From Phialemonium atrogriseum (Eukaryota; Ascomycota; Sordariomycetes; Cephalothecales; Cephalothecaceae), in the NCBI RefSeq assembly GCF_030411735.1, contig NW_026848185.1, forward strand, positions 80,168 through 144,167: a stretch of DNA of 64,000 nt, written 5' to 3'. Below are positions 23,100 through 34,668 of the stretch, in pieces. The notes under the pieces were generated by a model, which saw only the letters and a list, made by a program, of their open reading frames with translations, did not search any database and was not told the origin of the DNA. Positions within the stretch are counted from its first letter, which is position 1. Every line of letters begins with the position of its first letter. A program made the translations under genes and the position numbers.

Positions 23100-24103
23100 A
23101 TGAACTTTGCCCTCTTGTCCGCCGTTCTCTCGGCCCTGGCCCTGAGCAGCGTGAATGCAGCCAACAGTGAGACATGGGCTTGTTCCCTTCAAGATGATAT
23201 CCATCGCTGACACTCTTCCCAGAAGTCCCTTTCGAGAGACTGGACAAGAATGACACTGTAAGAACATGAACCCAGAAAACCGAAAGCCAGGAACCGATCC
23301 GCTAATTTGCAAAAAGCTCCTGTTGATCATCGATCTCCAGGAAGGTCTCTTCAACCTGGCCCGTGACTTTGATGCCACCCTCTTCCGGGACAGCATGATC
23401 GCTCACGCCGCTATTGGCCAGGCCTTCGACGTGCCGGTTATCATGACCACCTCTGCCCAGACCGGTTCGTCTTGTTCTTACTCCACTGACTTGAGGAAAT
23501 ATTAACCGCCTAAGAATAGGACCCAACGGCCCACTGCCGCAGGAAATTCTGGACATGTATCCCAACGCCCCTCTGATCAAGCGTCAGGGTGAAGTCGACG
23601 CCTGGGACAACTCCGACTTCCGTGCGGCTGTCCGCGCCACCAACAAGACGCAGATCGTTATGGCGGGCATTGTTACCGACGTCTGTATGTGACATATCTT
23701 GGTCCTCTCGGACTCTCTCCCCCCCGCCCCCCCCCCCCCAACCATTTTTCCGAGCTACCCTCAAGCTAACTACCAACCCCCCCCTAAAGGCACGGCCTTC
23801 CTCGCGCTCTCTCTCCGCGCCGAGGGCTACAGCGTGTGGGCAAACATTGAGGCCTCCGGCACGACCACGCCCCTGATCCGAGACATCAGCAACCAGCGGA
23901 TGGTGGACGCCGGAGTGAACGTGGTGTCTCTCTTCTCCATCGTGTGCGACCTGATGCGCGACTGGCGCAACGTCCCTGGTGCTGTCGAGCTCCTCCCCTG
24001 GTTGGACAAGTACCTGCCTGCCTATGGCTACGTTGCCCGCGGCCACGCCAACGCGATTCGCAACGGCACCATCATCCCCGGCCAGGATAAGTTGCCCTCG
24101 TAA
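23100..24103 (+). CDS. Secreted isochorismatase-like cysteine hydrolase
   Basis: Isochorismatase/YcaC-type hydrolase. Five exons (23100-23166, 23223-23257, 23317-23464, 23520-23684, 23790-24103) sum to 729 nt, 242 residues, all phase-consistent. The family triad is present: Asp40 in LLLIIDLQEG, Lys104 in LIKRQGE and Cys139 in TDVCTAFLA; the TGC codon of the catalytic Cys is itself split by the last intron (t|gc). Unusually for this mostly cytosolic family, the first exon encodes a clear signal peptide (about 1-20, ending SVNA), so the enzyme is probably secreted. The substrate cannot be told from sequence; YcaC-like hydrolases act on amides, isochorismatases on isochorismate. The fourth intron contains a C-rich run. 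Confidence 0.88.
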
Positions 24104-25122
24104 GATGGGTAATTTCGCGGCAAGAATGTCGTCACTTGTGGCTGGCGGTGGTGGAGCGCGAGTTGCTGTGGAATCACAGCCATTGGTGGACCGCCTTTTC
24201 CTATGTTCCATGTCCAAGTGCGCAAATCCATGAGCAATCGCATTTTGACAAAGAATAGGAGAGCCGAGGTTCCTGAGTTTAAGTCTACTTCTTGTCACTC
24301 GCTTTGGTGGAAAAGATTTTTGGGGTCGGCAAGCTTTTCAACAACCTTGCCCACACTCTACTCAGTTATATGGGAAACAATGGGGTATTAGAAACGATTC
24401 CAAGGGATTAGATAGCTTTCCAAATCCTAACCTCAACCTTATTGCAAAACAACTGCTATTTTCACAAGCTAATTTCAAGCTATTTCCAAAGATGGGCGGG
24501 CATTATGGGCGGCTACATACATTTTCATGTGAGAAAACAAGATAGAATGACAGTAGCATATAGATTGAGGAAAGAATGACACGTTGACACGCGCATAGGA
24601 TAAACAAGATCATATCAGCATGACGCTAGAGGAAACAACCTGTTGCTGTTACCATCGCCGTCGACGTCGCTTGTTCCGTGGCTAGCAGCTGGTCTTTTTC
24701 ATGCTCCAACTGTCTAAGAAACTCTGGCGGCCCGGAACCCTTGCCTGAATAGCTAAATGCCCCTCGCGGAGACAAGGTCATTTTGGGCCTCCGTGATATT
24801 CCGAACTGAACTAGAGAGTATTCCTTTGTGCCTTATGATATGTAGGTTGAGACCGAACTTAGCAAATTGCCGACCAGCTCTAGCTAATGATTTCATCTAA
24901 ACCGGGTCTAGCATACCGCCAATGATTGTAATTAGTTGATGGCAACCTTGTAGGGCAATATCTCCAGCATCCACCATGCTCTATAGTATAGTCAACAACC
25001 AGAGTTTCCTATCCAAGGGAAACCAAAACCGTTGATATAATCCAGACTTGCTGAATTGCGTCTAGGTTGAAGGACTCCCAATCTCAAGGACGTACTTCTG
25101 CCCTATCTACCATAATATGCAA
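24104..25122. other. Intergenic, no gene seen
   Basis: About 1 kb between convergent genes. A 51-codon minus-strand frame at 24626-24781 was considered and not called. Confidence 0.4.
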
Positions 25123-26232
25123 CTATCTTCGTGCTTCGGATGTTGAGTCTATTGGGGCACCGCTGTACAGCTGCTGACCGTTCTTCTTGAAGCCGGTGAT
25201 GACGTCTTGTCCGCGCTTGCTCACCAGCCATTCGGCGAACGTCTTAGCCGTTTCAGGGTTCGGGGCCTTCTCGCCAACCAAGAGGTGGGCGGGGTTCAGC
25301 AGCGGGTCGTCGGCGTCGTCGGTGGATGCCTTGTAGATGGTGGTCTGACTCGACATGTTGGCGGGCAGCGACAGGAAGGTGCCCCTGTCGGTAAGGGTGT
25401 ATTCGTCTAGCAGGATTGCCGCCGTCAGGGCCTGGATGGGGAAGGCGATGTACTGGTGGTACCAGGTGGAGTAGGCTGTTGCCCATGGCACCTGATCGAG
25501 AGGTAAAAGTTAATCGGTGGCGTGGCATACATGACGGAGAACCGGGGGGGTGCGAGTAGGAGACGGAATTAAGAGAGAGAAGGGGCGACGAACCTGCCCA
25601 ATGCTGATCCATAAATCTGATTCTTTGATGTTTGTCGCCGACTTGTCGTACCGGCTGAGGAATCTCACAGGCGGGGTCGACGTTGCCGCCTCGGCAGCCT
25701 CATGCAGTGTAGAGAATATGGTCAAGATGTCCGACGAGTTGGAGATGTTTGCCGGATTGGATGGAGGCCCAACGATTATGAAATGGTCGCGGAACGCGTA
25801 GTAGCTCGGGGATTTGGCGATACCCTGGTTGATGGCAATCTCCTCGGCGGCAGGACTGTAGGTGATGCCCACGTCGACAATCCCAGACTTGAGATACTGG
25901 ATGCTCACCGTGGTATCGCTCTTGTACCAGGCAACCTGGAAGGGGTCGCTGCCATTGGCCACGCTGTCCTTGATGAATGCGTCGGCGAGTTCTGCGATTT
26001 CGGAACCCATACATTGTCAGAGCAACCGAACAGCAATCTCGTCACGTCGGTTTTCTCACGCACCTTTAACCAGCCCACTTTGGCCTGCACCTCCGTTGCC
26101 AATGTTCAGGAGGATGGAGGAGTTGGTGCTGTTCCCATAACCGCCGTCGTAAATCTCCTCCGGGTCTACGGCGATGCTGAAGCCGGCAAGGACGGCCGCG
26201 AGAAGGAGGGAGGACTGAAGAAGGCGTGCCAT
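25123..26232 (-). CDS. Secreted periplasmic-binding-protein-like (tungstate/TupA type) protein
   Basis: Type 2 solute-binding fold related to bacterial TupA/PstS-like anion-binding proteins, here in a fungus with no ABC permease nearby. Three exons (26064-26232, 25594-25991, 25123-25491) sum to 936 nt, 311 residues. A signal peptide covers about residues 1-21 (start chosen at 26232; an alternative ATG at 26253 adds seven residues). Family-like segments: ELADAFI, VAWYKSDTTVSIQYLKSG, DVGITYSPAAEEIAI, RDHFIIVGPPSNPANI, and a C-terminal half with FAEWLVSKRGQDVI. It is probably extracellular or wall-associated. The ligand is not determinable. The domain is of bacterial character, but three introns-worth of fungal splicing signals show it is long resident. 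Confidence 0.82.
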
Positions 26233-26985
26233 TTTCTTTTTTTCGCTCGACATGATCTGATCCGAGATGCTAGGTGAGTCAACCAAAATACTGTTGCAAA
26301 GCGACACTCACGGCTTCATATATAGGCGAGAGCTGCCCCTGGCTGTGGTCGATCACAACATGCCCGGACAAGCATAGTTTGTCTCGTAGATTCCCCCTTT
26401 CGTTTCTCCTCTCCGTCGTACACGTGTATCACACTAGTTCAGCTCGCTACCGGGATGCAAAAACTCTAATTTGACAGCGAGCCCTGTATCCGGCGATCTC
26501 TGCAGATCTGTGCGCTAGCTAGGACGAAAGCAGCTAAAGGATGCCAAATCACAGCGGGCCACTGCGCTGGATCATCGCCATTAACCAACCATAAATGCCG
26601 TCGATGGTATCGGGCAGAGCCGAGATTCCACAGAATATTGCACGCTCAGCGTCAGATTAATTCTGATCTACGAAATGGCTTGTGATAGTCAACGCCACTC
26701 GGCGAGTTGGCGGTGAGTTGGGACTTCTTTTCATTTCAGGCAGGGCCAGCTGAGCAAGTTGGACGTGCTACGTCATGGATCACGTGGCCACCCATTTCCC
26801 AGATTTTAACTTTTCCACAGACAGACAACAGAAAAGCAGACCTGACATGTCAACATGGCGCCAAATACTGACGCGGGTGCTGCCTGAGATTTCAACCGAA
26901 CCCATTCCTTAGTAAACCTCCCACTCCCCCAGACCCAATAACCGGCTCCTCTGATAGTCTAGAGAACCATCTTGCCACATGCTAA
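26233..26985. other. Intergenic
   Basis: About 750 bp holding the promoter of the binding-protein gene. Nothing else supported. Confidence 0.4.
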
Positions 26986-28636
26986 TTAAGACGCCTCCGG
27001 TTTCTTGCCCCAGACAATCTTCTGTCGGTAGTACACGTGGTGCTTCTTAGACCGGAGTTCTCGCCGAATTTGAGCGGCAAACACCAAGCTTTCCTCCTTC
27101 GCCCAGCCCAGCTCGCTGGTCGCGAGCAGCAGATATCCTTCGACGTCTTTCGTCAGGGCCAAATGTGCGTATCTTGGGTCGAGAGATGCTGTTAGAGCCA
27201 CTTGCCACTTGCATGCCTTTTGGGACCGCGGGGGGAAGGTTTGTTTGCAACACAGATAGGTATTTACCTTCCTATGTCCTTCAAAGTCGGATCCTGAGAC
27301 CAGTCTCCAATCGGGGTCTGAATTAATTATGCCACTGTTAGTCACCATTGTCAGACGGAGCGGGCAAGGGGCTGTTGCTCTGCTCACCTTGATGTCCTTC
27401 TCTTCGATGGCGACAAACCCAGCCTCTTGAATCGCCTTCTTCTGGATCCCACTCGATACAGTGGTAAACGACCGGCCGGATCGTCGCCCGTATTCGACAA
27501 AGATCTTGCCCCACTGTCCAACTGCATCCGTGTCTTTGACTGTGCCGTCGTCGCTCTCTAGACAAGGCGCTCCCTCGAAGCTCTCGATAAAGCCACCCGG
27601 TTTGCAGATTCTGTAAGCTTCTTTGAACACCATTCCCCAATCGTCGATGCTCCCGTTTAGCCAGCGGATATGCACGTAGTCGAAGGAATCGGACGGATAA
27701 GTCCACACTATCGTGCAGTCTTCGATCTCGCTACAGGAAGAGTGTATCGTAAGCTTGACCTGGGATAATTTTGATAGGTTTTTAATATTTCACAAACAAC
27801 TTACAATCTCAAGTTTGGCGGGACCCACGAAGGTTGAATCGGAGAGATGTCTGTCCCGATCACCGCAGTGTTGGGGAATTGGTCGGCAAAGTCGCTGTGT
27901 CACTGATAAGTCCCGGGCTTGCTTGGGTGGAAAGGACAGCACATTACATTGCCCAAAGGCCTGTGAGTCCTTTTGTCAGTCGTAACGTAGAGTTCATACT
28001 GGCAGAGCCATCAAACCTGTCCCAGTCCCGATGTCGATTGCTTTCTACCCGATACGTTAGTCCAAGTCATTCAGTCCCGTGTTGCAAGAGCTGGATTTTC
28101 GAACCTCGATGTCCTTCTTCAGGGGAGCCAATTAGAGCTTGTTATCCAAGGCGAGGGTGAGGGAATGGTGGCTAATATCGCATGTCAACAGAGTCTCCAT
28201 CATCCACACGAAGCGTCGCCTTACTTGATATCCATCGATTCGTTCTGCTGGTCATCGTTCAATCCCCTCCCCTACAGGTCAGGTCTTTGGACTTGGTTGT
28301 GAGCCAGCTGTTAACATATAACTCACCAGTACCTGGCATTGCCCCTCTCGCTATGATACGTTCTTCCTTGGATCGTCCGGTACTCCAGGATGCTGGACGC
28401 GATGGACGCGGTTGACTCGGCATTGCCATCGCTACCAAGTGCAGAGTCTTGGTCGCCGTCGTAAGCAATATTCTGAAGATTGTCAGCCGATTCAACAAAC
28501 ACAAACACACATATTCACGCCAAGATCTGACCTGGGCTGTTTGCAGCCAGTACTGTCCTGGGACGATGCCAGTTACTGGGTCGGCAGTGACCGACGACCC
28601 AGAACCCTCCTGCGCGGCGCTTCCACTGGTGGCCAT
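26986..28636 (-). pseudogene. Broken LaeA-like SAM-dependent methyltransferase
   Basis: Class I methyltransferase of the LaeA/TAM-domain family, paralogous to the intact gene at 34.7-36.4 kb. Many small exons can be followed: ILEYRTIQGRTYHS, then DDQQNESMDI, LALDNKL, KAIDIGTGTG (SAM motif I), DFADQFPNTAVIGTD, FDYVHIRWLNGSIDDW and a C-terminal KKHHVYYRQKIVWGKKPE. Two lesions are visible. The exon near 28.27 kb cannot be joined in frame to its neighbours with either available acceptor, and both joins give a stop. The next exon has an in-frame TAA at 28132-28134, exactly where the paralogue reads Phe in KLFLAP. Other exons and splice sites are well preserved, so inactivation is recent, or a rescue by unusual splicing remains possible. 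Confidence 0.65.
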
Positions 28637-29220
28637 TTTGGAATTTTCTTTTCTCTTCTTTTTTGGCAAATAAAAGTTATCCAGAACTTGACGAGGAGAG
28701 GGGAGACGAGATTCCCAGGGAGGTTGCATGGTTTTAACCCTGTCCGTCAATGTGACCCCCGTCGGGGCACTCCCCTTATTCAGGTCTGCAGCCTGCCTGC
28801 ATCTCCCCAGCAATGCAGGGAAAAGGTCTTGGGTCTCTTCCGATTTGCCTATCTGCAGTCCTTACCTGATAGCCGTGCATTCTGGGCCGATTATCAAATA
28901 ATTGCTACGTAAACTTGAGGGTGTAGATAAGCCAATGTGACTTGTCACTTCTACAACAAGACCTCGGGATTTTACGGTGTACGCAGTAATTGACTAGCTA
29001 CCTAGCACTGAGCTTCTCAATCTCGTTGGTGCCAATGCTGTCGGTGTACTCTCATATGAGGAAGACAAGGCAGGCAACTGTGACAACCTGCACCGTAGCA
29101 GCATGAGGTTGCTACATCCCTTGCGGCGGACATAGTGAGAGGACAGAAGGGAAGTAATTAGAAAATACAAACTGGGATAATCCAACACACATAGGGTGTT
29201 ACTCTTGAACAATATCTAAC
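28637..29220. other. Intergenic
   Basis: About 580 bp between the methyltransferase pseudogene start and the end of the F-box gene. Nothing recognised. Confidence 0.4.
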
Positions 29221-31179
29221 CTACCCATCCCTTTCCCCTGCATAGCTATGGATCACCTCAGAAGGAGCCTTCTCCTGCGGCGGAAACTCATCGAGGATAA
29301 AAGACCTCACAGACCCTACCTTGTCTATGCCAAGCGCAGCCGTATCCTTAGCCGAATCGCACCCCTTAAGAACGGCAGTAAGGTCGACAGCTCCAACATG
29401 GACGAGATACCGCCAGAACTCGACGTCCCTCCTGCGCCACTCGCGCATTGTGTCTTCTCGCTTCTCAGGGGAGACACGGTCAAGAGTGTCGGCCAGGGTT
29501 GTTCTCGCCAGCATGGCCTTGTGGAGGACCACCATCCACAGATGAACACAGCATTCCCAGCCAGCCTCGACCAGGACTCGCGCAATACCGACATTCGCCA
29601 TCTCAGCAGCTGGTACCATGGATTTGACCAGGCGGTCCGCGAATCTCAACACCGTCCCGTGTCTGGCCGTCTTGCACTGACCCAGACCATACGGATTTGC
29701 GCCGCGGGCGATCAGGAGACGCAGCATGGCTTCATCTCCTCGTCCGATTGCGATGTCCACTGGGGACACCCCATTCCACGTCAACCCTCTCGACCACCAC
29801 TTCTGCAGAAAGGCCGGGTGGATCAGGGTATAGGGCGAATCCAGCATCACCCGGACACACTCGAGATTTCCATGGCGGCAGGCCTCCATGAGTGCCGCAT
29901 TCGACGTGAGCCACTTGGGTCTGGGATGTTCGTCCCAGTCGCCGTCCTCGTCGTGGGGGTCGATGTCCCAGGCCCAGAGGTCTTCCTCCCTCTTTCCCTT
30001 CATGCCGGGAAAGCCGTGTTTGCGAAGGTAGTCCATCAGCACCCTGGCCACGTCGGGGAACTCGGCGCAAACTGCCAGGCGGATCATTGGCCAGAGTTGG
30101 GTTGCGGGTTTGGGTCTCGTCTCCAGCAAGATCTGGACCATCTCTTCGTCCCCCACTGCCGTGGCTATTTCCAAAAAGTGCCAGTCGTACTGCCTTTTCT
30201 TCTTCTCCTTTGCCGTGCCTCGGGCCTTTGTAATCTCCGAGATGTCTACCTCGTATCTGACGAGAAGCACGGCGAGGTTGTGGTTGTGCGTTCGGATAGC
30301 GGCTTCAAGAAAAGAGCCAAAGAGCGGTGCCTTACGGTGCAGCTCCGGGCCTTTGATGGACTTCCGGAAGGTTGAGACCTTCCTCGGGCCCCTGTCAAGT
30401 ATCATGGAGCGAATCTTTCCCACGACGTCTGGCTTTCCGAGATATACCTGGGCGAGGAGAACGAGGGTTTCCAGTTTGCCAACCTGGATTTTATGCTCCA
30501 TGGGAAACAAGAGGGATTGGTTGTGGTCATTGAAGAGGTCCCAGATCACGCAAGGTCTGGCTGGCTCCGGTTCAAATAGATGCAAGGCCCTCTCGCAGAT
30601 AGTACGAAAATAATTGTACCTCTCTGGCCCGCCAGGATCGACCCCGTCTTTCTGCATGACTTCGTTCACAACCGCGTTGACCGCAGTCGATAGATTGGCG
30701 TTCCAAGGGAGGGAATCTGCGGGTTTGGAGATGTGGTATTGGGAGAAGAGGTAGCGGGCCAAGAATGCCGCGCTACTCCCTGTGAATGGTGGCAGGCAAC
30801 AGTAAAAATCTCTCCCTTTTGCGGCGCATTCCCTGAGAGACCCAACTTCTGGGTTTTGCTTCATCTTTTGAAGAAGTCGGGTAGTGCAAATAGTTCGCAT
30901 GACCTCAAAGTCGAAGATATCTAAACGAGGTCAGCTGTAGGGCATTTGAAAGTGTCAATTGCGTGATCAGGTTCGTTTCAACTAACGACAGACGAGTCGG
31001 ATACGTGTGGCATCCTGCAGGTTTGTGTGGCTAGACTCGTCGTACTCGATGCAAAGGTCAAATATTAACCTCAGGCAATCGAGTGGGAGACCTAGCAACC
31101 CACACTCCTGACTCTTCAGCGGCGTGCCTGCGAGTTCGAGGGCTTGAAAATTATTCTCTAGCTCAGAAGTCTGCTCCAT
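29221..31179 (-). CDS. F-box-like / ankyrin-repeat protein
   Basis: Two exons (30987-31179 and 29221-30920, intron 66 nt with GTTAGT donor) sum to 1893 nt, 630 residues. An F-box-like motif lies near the N-terminus (LLGLPLDCLRLIFDLC, then RIRLVCHIFDFEVMRTI). The C-terminal two-thirds contains degenerate ankyrin repeats, recognisable as HNLAVLLVRYEVDI, GDEEMVQILLETR, GNLECVRVMLDSP and GVSPVDIAIGRGDEAMLRLLIARGANP (shown in part). This is a common fungal architecture, expected to act as an SCF substrate adaptor; targets unknown. The start at 31179 is the first ATG (a TTG precedes at 31212). Confidence 0.85.
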
Positions 31180-31684
31180 TTTGTTGTTGGGAATATTTTG
31201 TGGGCTCGGCAATTATCGATTTCTCGACTGACGGTCCTTTGAGGGAAGTCGCGCCATAATAAGTAGAAATGGGCACCAGATGAGTCACTGAAAATAAGTA
31301 AATTAAACTGCCCTTGCTCTTGTCGGGTGGGGGTGGCGTGCATGATCCTACAAGCAAGTTCGCGAGATTGAGGCTGTGTAGAGGGCCAAGAACGATCCTA
31401 GAATTATGGCAAGAAAACAAATAATACAATACAAAAGGACTAGCAGTTTACCTGGCGGATCAAGACCAGGCTGGAAAAATGATCTGAATAGGATGATGGG
31501 GTTCGAATCTAATTCTGGCTGCTCTACAGTTAATTACACCATAGACCGGGCTTCGCACTCACTTTATCTTCGTGTGCCTCAAGACTGAGTACATAGACAA
31601 GATAGCCCAAGTGCATGCTTCTTCTGCCTTCTCCCAGGCAAGATCCTCACGCGCTGTTCCTACCCCCCATGGCTCACAGCTTGC

Positions 31685-33622
31685 TTACTGGAGTGCATTC
31701 ACCGCGTTTGCACCATGCCGTACAGTAAAAGCATCCAGATCCTGCAAGCCCTTCTCGAGAGTCATCAGTTTCTTGGTCAGGTCGATGCGCTCCTTGACGG
31801 TAGTCTCGTCCTCCGACCCCAGAAGCTCAACGAGTTCATCGGACAGATCCCACACCACATCGGGAGAGAACCTGTGTTGGAGGTTATGATTAGCTCAATG
31901 ACAAATGTGGTTTTTTTTTTTTTTTTAAACAAAAAGTCTTGACTTACACATCGGGCAGAAGTTGGATGAGGCACGTCTCGACCGTGTTGACGCTGACATC
32001 GTCGATGAATTTCTTCAGGGCAACCTTGGGTGGACTCAGTAAGTTTCACGACCCCCCATAACTTAGTTGGATATCATGAGTGGCTTACCGTATAATAAGC
32101 CGCAGCTACATCGGCTGTAATAGAGGCAGAGTACTCCTCGATATCTGGCTGGGTCCCTATTTTGAACTGCCGAAGAACCTCTACCATATCGGCCTCAGAT
32201 ATCTTGCTTCGCTCTCTGAGGTAAAGCCATAGGCCTTCCTGACAAGTCTATCAAACTTCCGGTTGTGTCGGTCTAACTGGATCTGTTGGACGTGATCGGG
32301 TGGATCGACAAGTGCGGCTCCAGGAACTCGCTGACCTTGGCTTTTAGGTCCTTCCTCAGGAGATGTAACGCGGGTTGTATATGCCCCTTCATCAGGCGAG
32401 ACAGGAGTTTCTGGTCGCAAATCTCGGATACCATCCTATTGAAGGTTTTTGCGGCAGCTCCGTGTATCTCCTCGACCAAGTGTTGGGTGATGGCCTCCCA
32501 AGGCTTGCACTGCTGGCTGAACAAGTCGCCAGCAACGTGCGGGTTGAAGGTTCCCGGCAGCTCTCGCTCCCGGCACTCGATCATTCGCTCTTTGACTTCC
32601 TTCAAGTACACGTCTCTCTTGACGTATCCAGAATGCGAGCGCCGTACCGGTTCCATGCCATGCTCCACAATCTCCAAAGCATGGCCATCGGTGCGCATTT
32701 TCTTGGCGTAGGCGGCAGAACCATTTGTACTTTTGCCCGCAGCCGTCTCTCGAGCGCGGTGTCCTGATGAGGCGGAGGCTCCAAGAAATGATCGACGTAC
32801 GCCCCGTCGATGGCTGCCCGGACGAGCGTGGAAAGACGGCTGCTGATTCGCTGGAGGTAGGTGTGCTTCTCCCTCTTCGTGGCGCGTGGCTTGCCAAGCT
32901 GCTGCAGCCGGTTTTCGCAGGACTTGATACCGGACTGAACGTCAGACTTCACCCCGGGAAGTCCCTCTTTGATTTGATGCCAGAGAATATTGCGCAATCG
33001 GCCTCTCAGTGGCTTCACACCAAGCTGCGTAGGTTCAAGTGAATTGCCCCAAACAGAGCCCTCGAAGAACGAGGCCTCTCTCTCATCTCGTTCCTCCGCT
33101 GTGTCGTCGGCGGTAGCGTGGCTGCTGTTGCGTAGCACATGCCACCCAAGAGTGAGTTTCACTTTCTGGTTCTGCGCCAGCTCCACATAGTAGCGCTCGC
33201 TCTCGGAGCCCCGGTCGATCTTGTCTGGCTTCGTGATGAGTCCAAGCGTTCTCTTCCCCGACGGGTAGATATCTCGGGCGAACTTGGTGACGGGCTGGTT
33301 CGCGAACGGATTGTCTGCCGTGACCACGGCCAGGATGATGCTTCGACGCTGATGCATGTATGAGATGACAAGTTCTTGTACCAAGGCAGCATCGTCATCC
33401 GACTGGTTCTTATCGGCGGCACGCGAGAGTGGAACTCTTGCCGCAGGACTGGCTGCCGCACACAATGATCTGGGGGAGATCGACATAGTGGCTGACGCCG
33501 TGAGATCGAAGTGGATCGACGATGTCGAGGAGATCTCGATGGTTGCTGGATTGGATGAGAGATGATGTCTTCTGAGCAATCTCCTCGGCGAGATCGACGG
33601 CCATGGTTGCGTTTTCGCCCAT
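31685..33622 (-). pseudogene. Dynamin-family GTPase with deleted G-domain core
   Basis: Fungal dynamin/Mx-like protein reading from MGENATMAVDLAEE at 33622 to a GTPase-effector domain ending at 31685. The P-loop is present (GSQSCGKSS near 33.44 kb), but the frame stops a few codons later. Homology resumes in another frame at DKNQSDDDAALVQELV, so the switch I and DxPG segments are absent, a deletion plus frameshift. The G4 region (LGLITKPDKID) is intact. A second, single-base frameshift lies near 32.71 kb, where AKVQ in one frame must continue as NGSAAYAKKM in another. The middle domain, stalk and GED (EADMVEVLRQFKI, then KERIDLTKKLM) are otherwise clear. A T-run at 31911-31926 lies in an intron. 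Confidence 0.8.
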
Positions 33623-34668
33623 CTCCGGGGTGGTTCGCAATTGCAAAGTCGGAGAGGGCAGTGAGCTCAGAAGAAAGAAGCAAACGGGGACCAAGGGGAA
33701 TGCCTGGCCCCACACTAGGTAGACCTGAAATTGTAAGACGAAGTAAATTGGAAGGCATTTACAGAGGTCGCTCACCGCCTTCCAAATTACAGCGGTTCTG
33801 CTGGCAGAAATATAGCCCATGTCCACAGTAGGTTGAAAGGCGGTGAACGGATTCTTTGGGTGTTGACCTCAGTAAGGGATGCTTTTCTGGAACCCATGCC
33901 CAACATGCTTGGGTTCTCCTTCCCTTAACTCAATTTTCTGTTACTACAAAATTGATTTCTTCGTGTGTTCGGTGTTGTAGCCTGAGTGGATTTCCGAGCT
34001 TGTCCTACTCAAGACTAAGACTGAGTACCTGCACAACGTTAGAACAGCGAACGATATTCCCAAAGAGCTAGAATGAATTGTGGAAGTGCAAGTATAACAA
34101 GAGGCAACTTGTCAGCTCGCTATGCCCAAGGCGTTGCATGACCAGAGGTGACAAGGTGAGGACACAACGCATAGACATCCAGGGCCTGACCGAGAAGCTC
34201 ATGATACTCTCCCGGAACGCCACAATTGGTTCACGATGCGCCACTTCATACCACATTTGGCCATTGCCTCGTCAACTTGACCGGAGAAGCAGCTTGAGGC
34301 CTTGTCCTTAGTTTGGGCACGTTCCTTCAAGCCACCCAGCTGAATGGTCCACCTGACACATCTTTATACATAATACCTCTGAGCTTGTCACTTCTCACAT
34401 TCCGCTCGCTTGGACAGCGACGCGGGGGCCACATTATAGTGTGAGCTGTTGCAGATACACTACTGCAAAGTGCTGTAGACTGATTGGACAATCCTGCCTA
34501 GTGTAATGCATCCGGCACGCGGAGAGTCAGCCCCGCATCCGAAGCCGCCCTCGTCATCCCTACCAGGCTCTGTCTTGCAACAAGCCCCGCTATTTAGGTG
34601 TTCTCGCACCCAGACGAGGAAGAAATGCATCCTTCGTCTTTTGAACAAAACCGAAGACCAGCGAAGCT
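33623..34668. other. Intergenic
   Basis: About 1 kb between the divergently oriented dynamin pseudogene and the intact methyltransferase. No gene supported. Confidence 0.4.

Noticed and set aside
24626..24781. 51-codon minus-strand frame starting MTLSPRGAF
   Set aside because: Very short, no splice partner found and no family resemblance; chance is likely.
29248..30375. 375-codon plus-strand frame inside the F-box/ankyrin gene
   Set aside because: Antisense shadow; no domain, and the minus strand carries recognisable F-box and ankyrin segments.
31498..31520. GGTTCGAATCT resembling a tRNA B box
   Set aside because: No A box at the right distance and no cloverleaf could be drawn around it.
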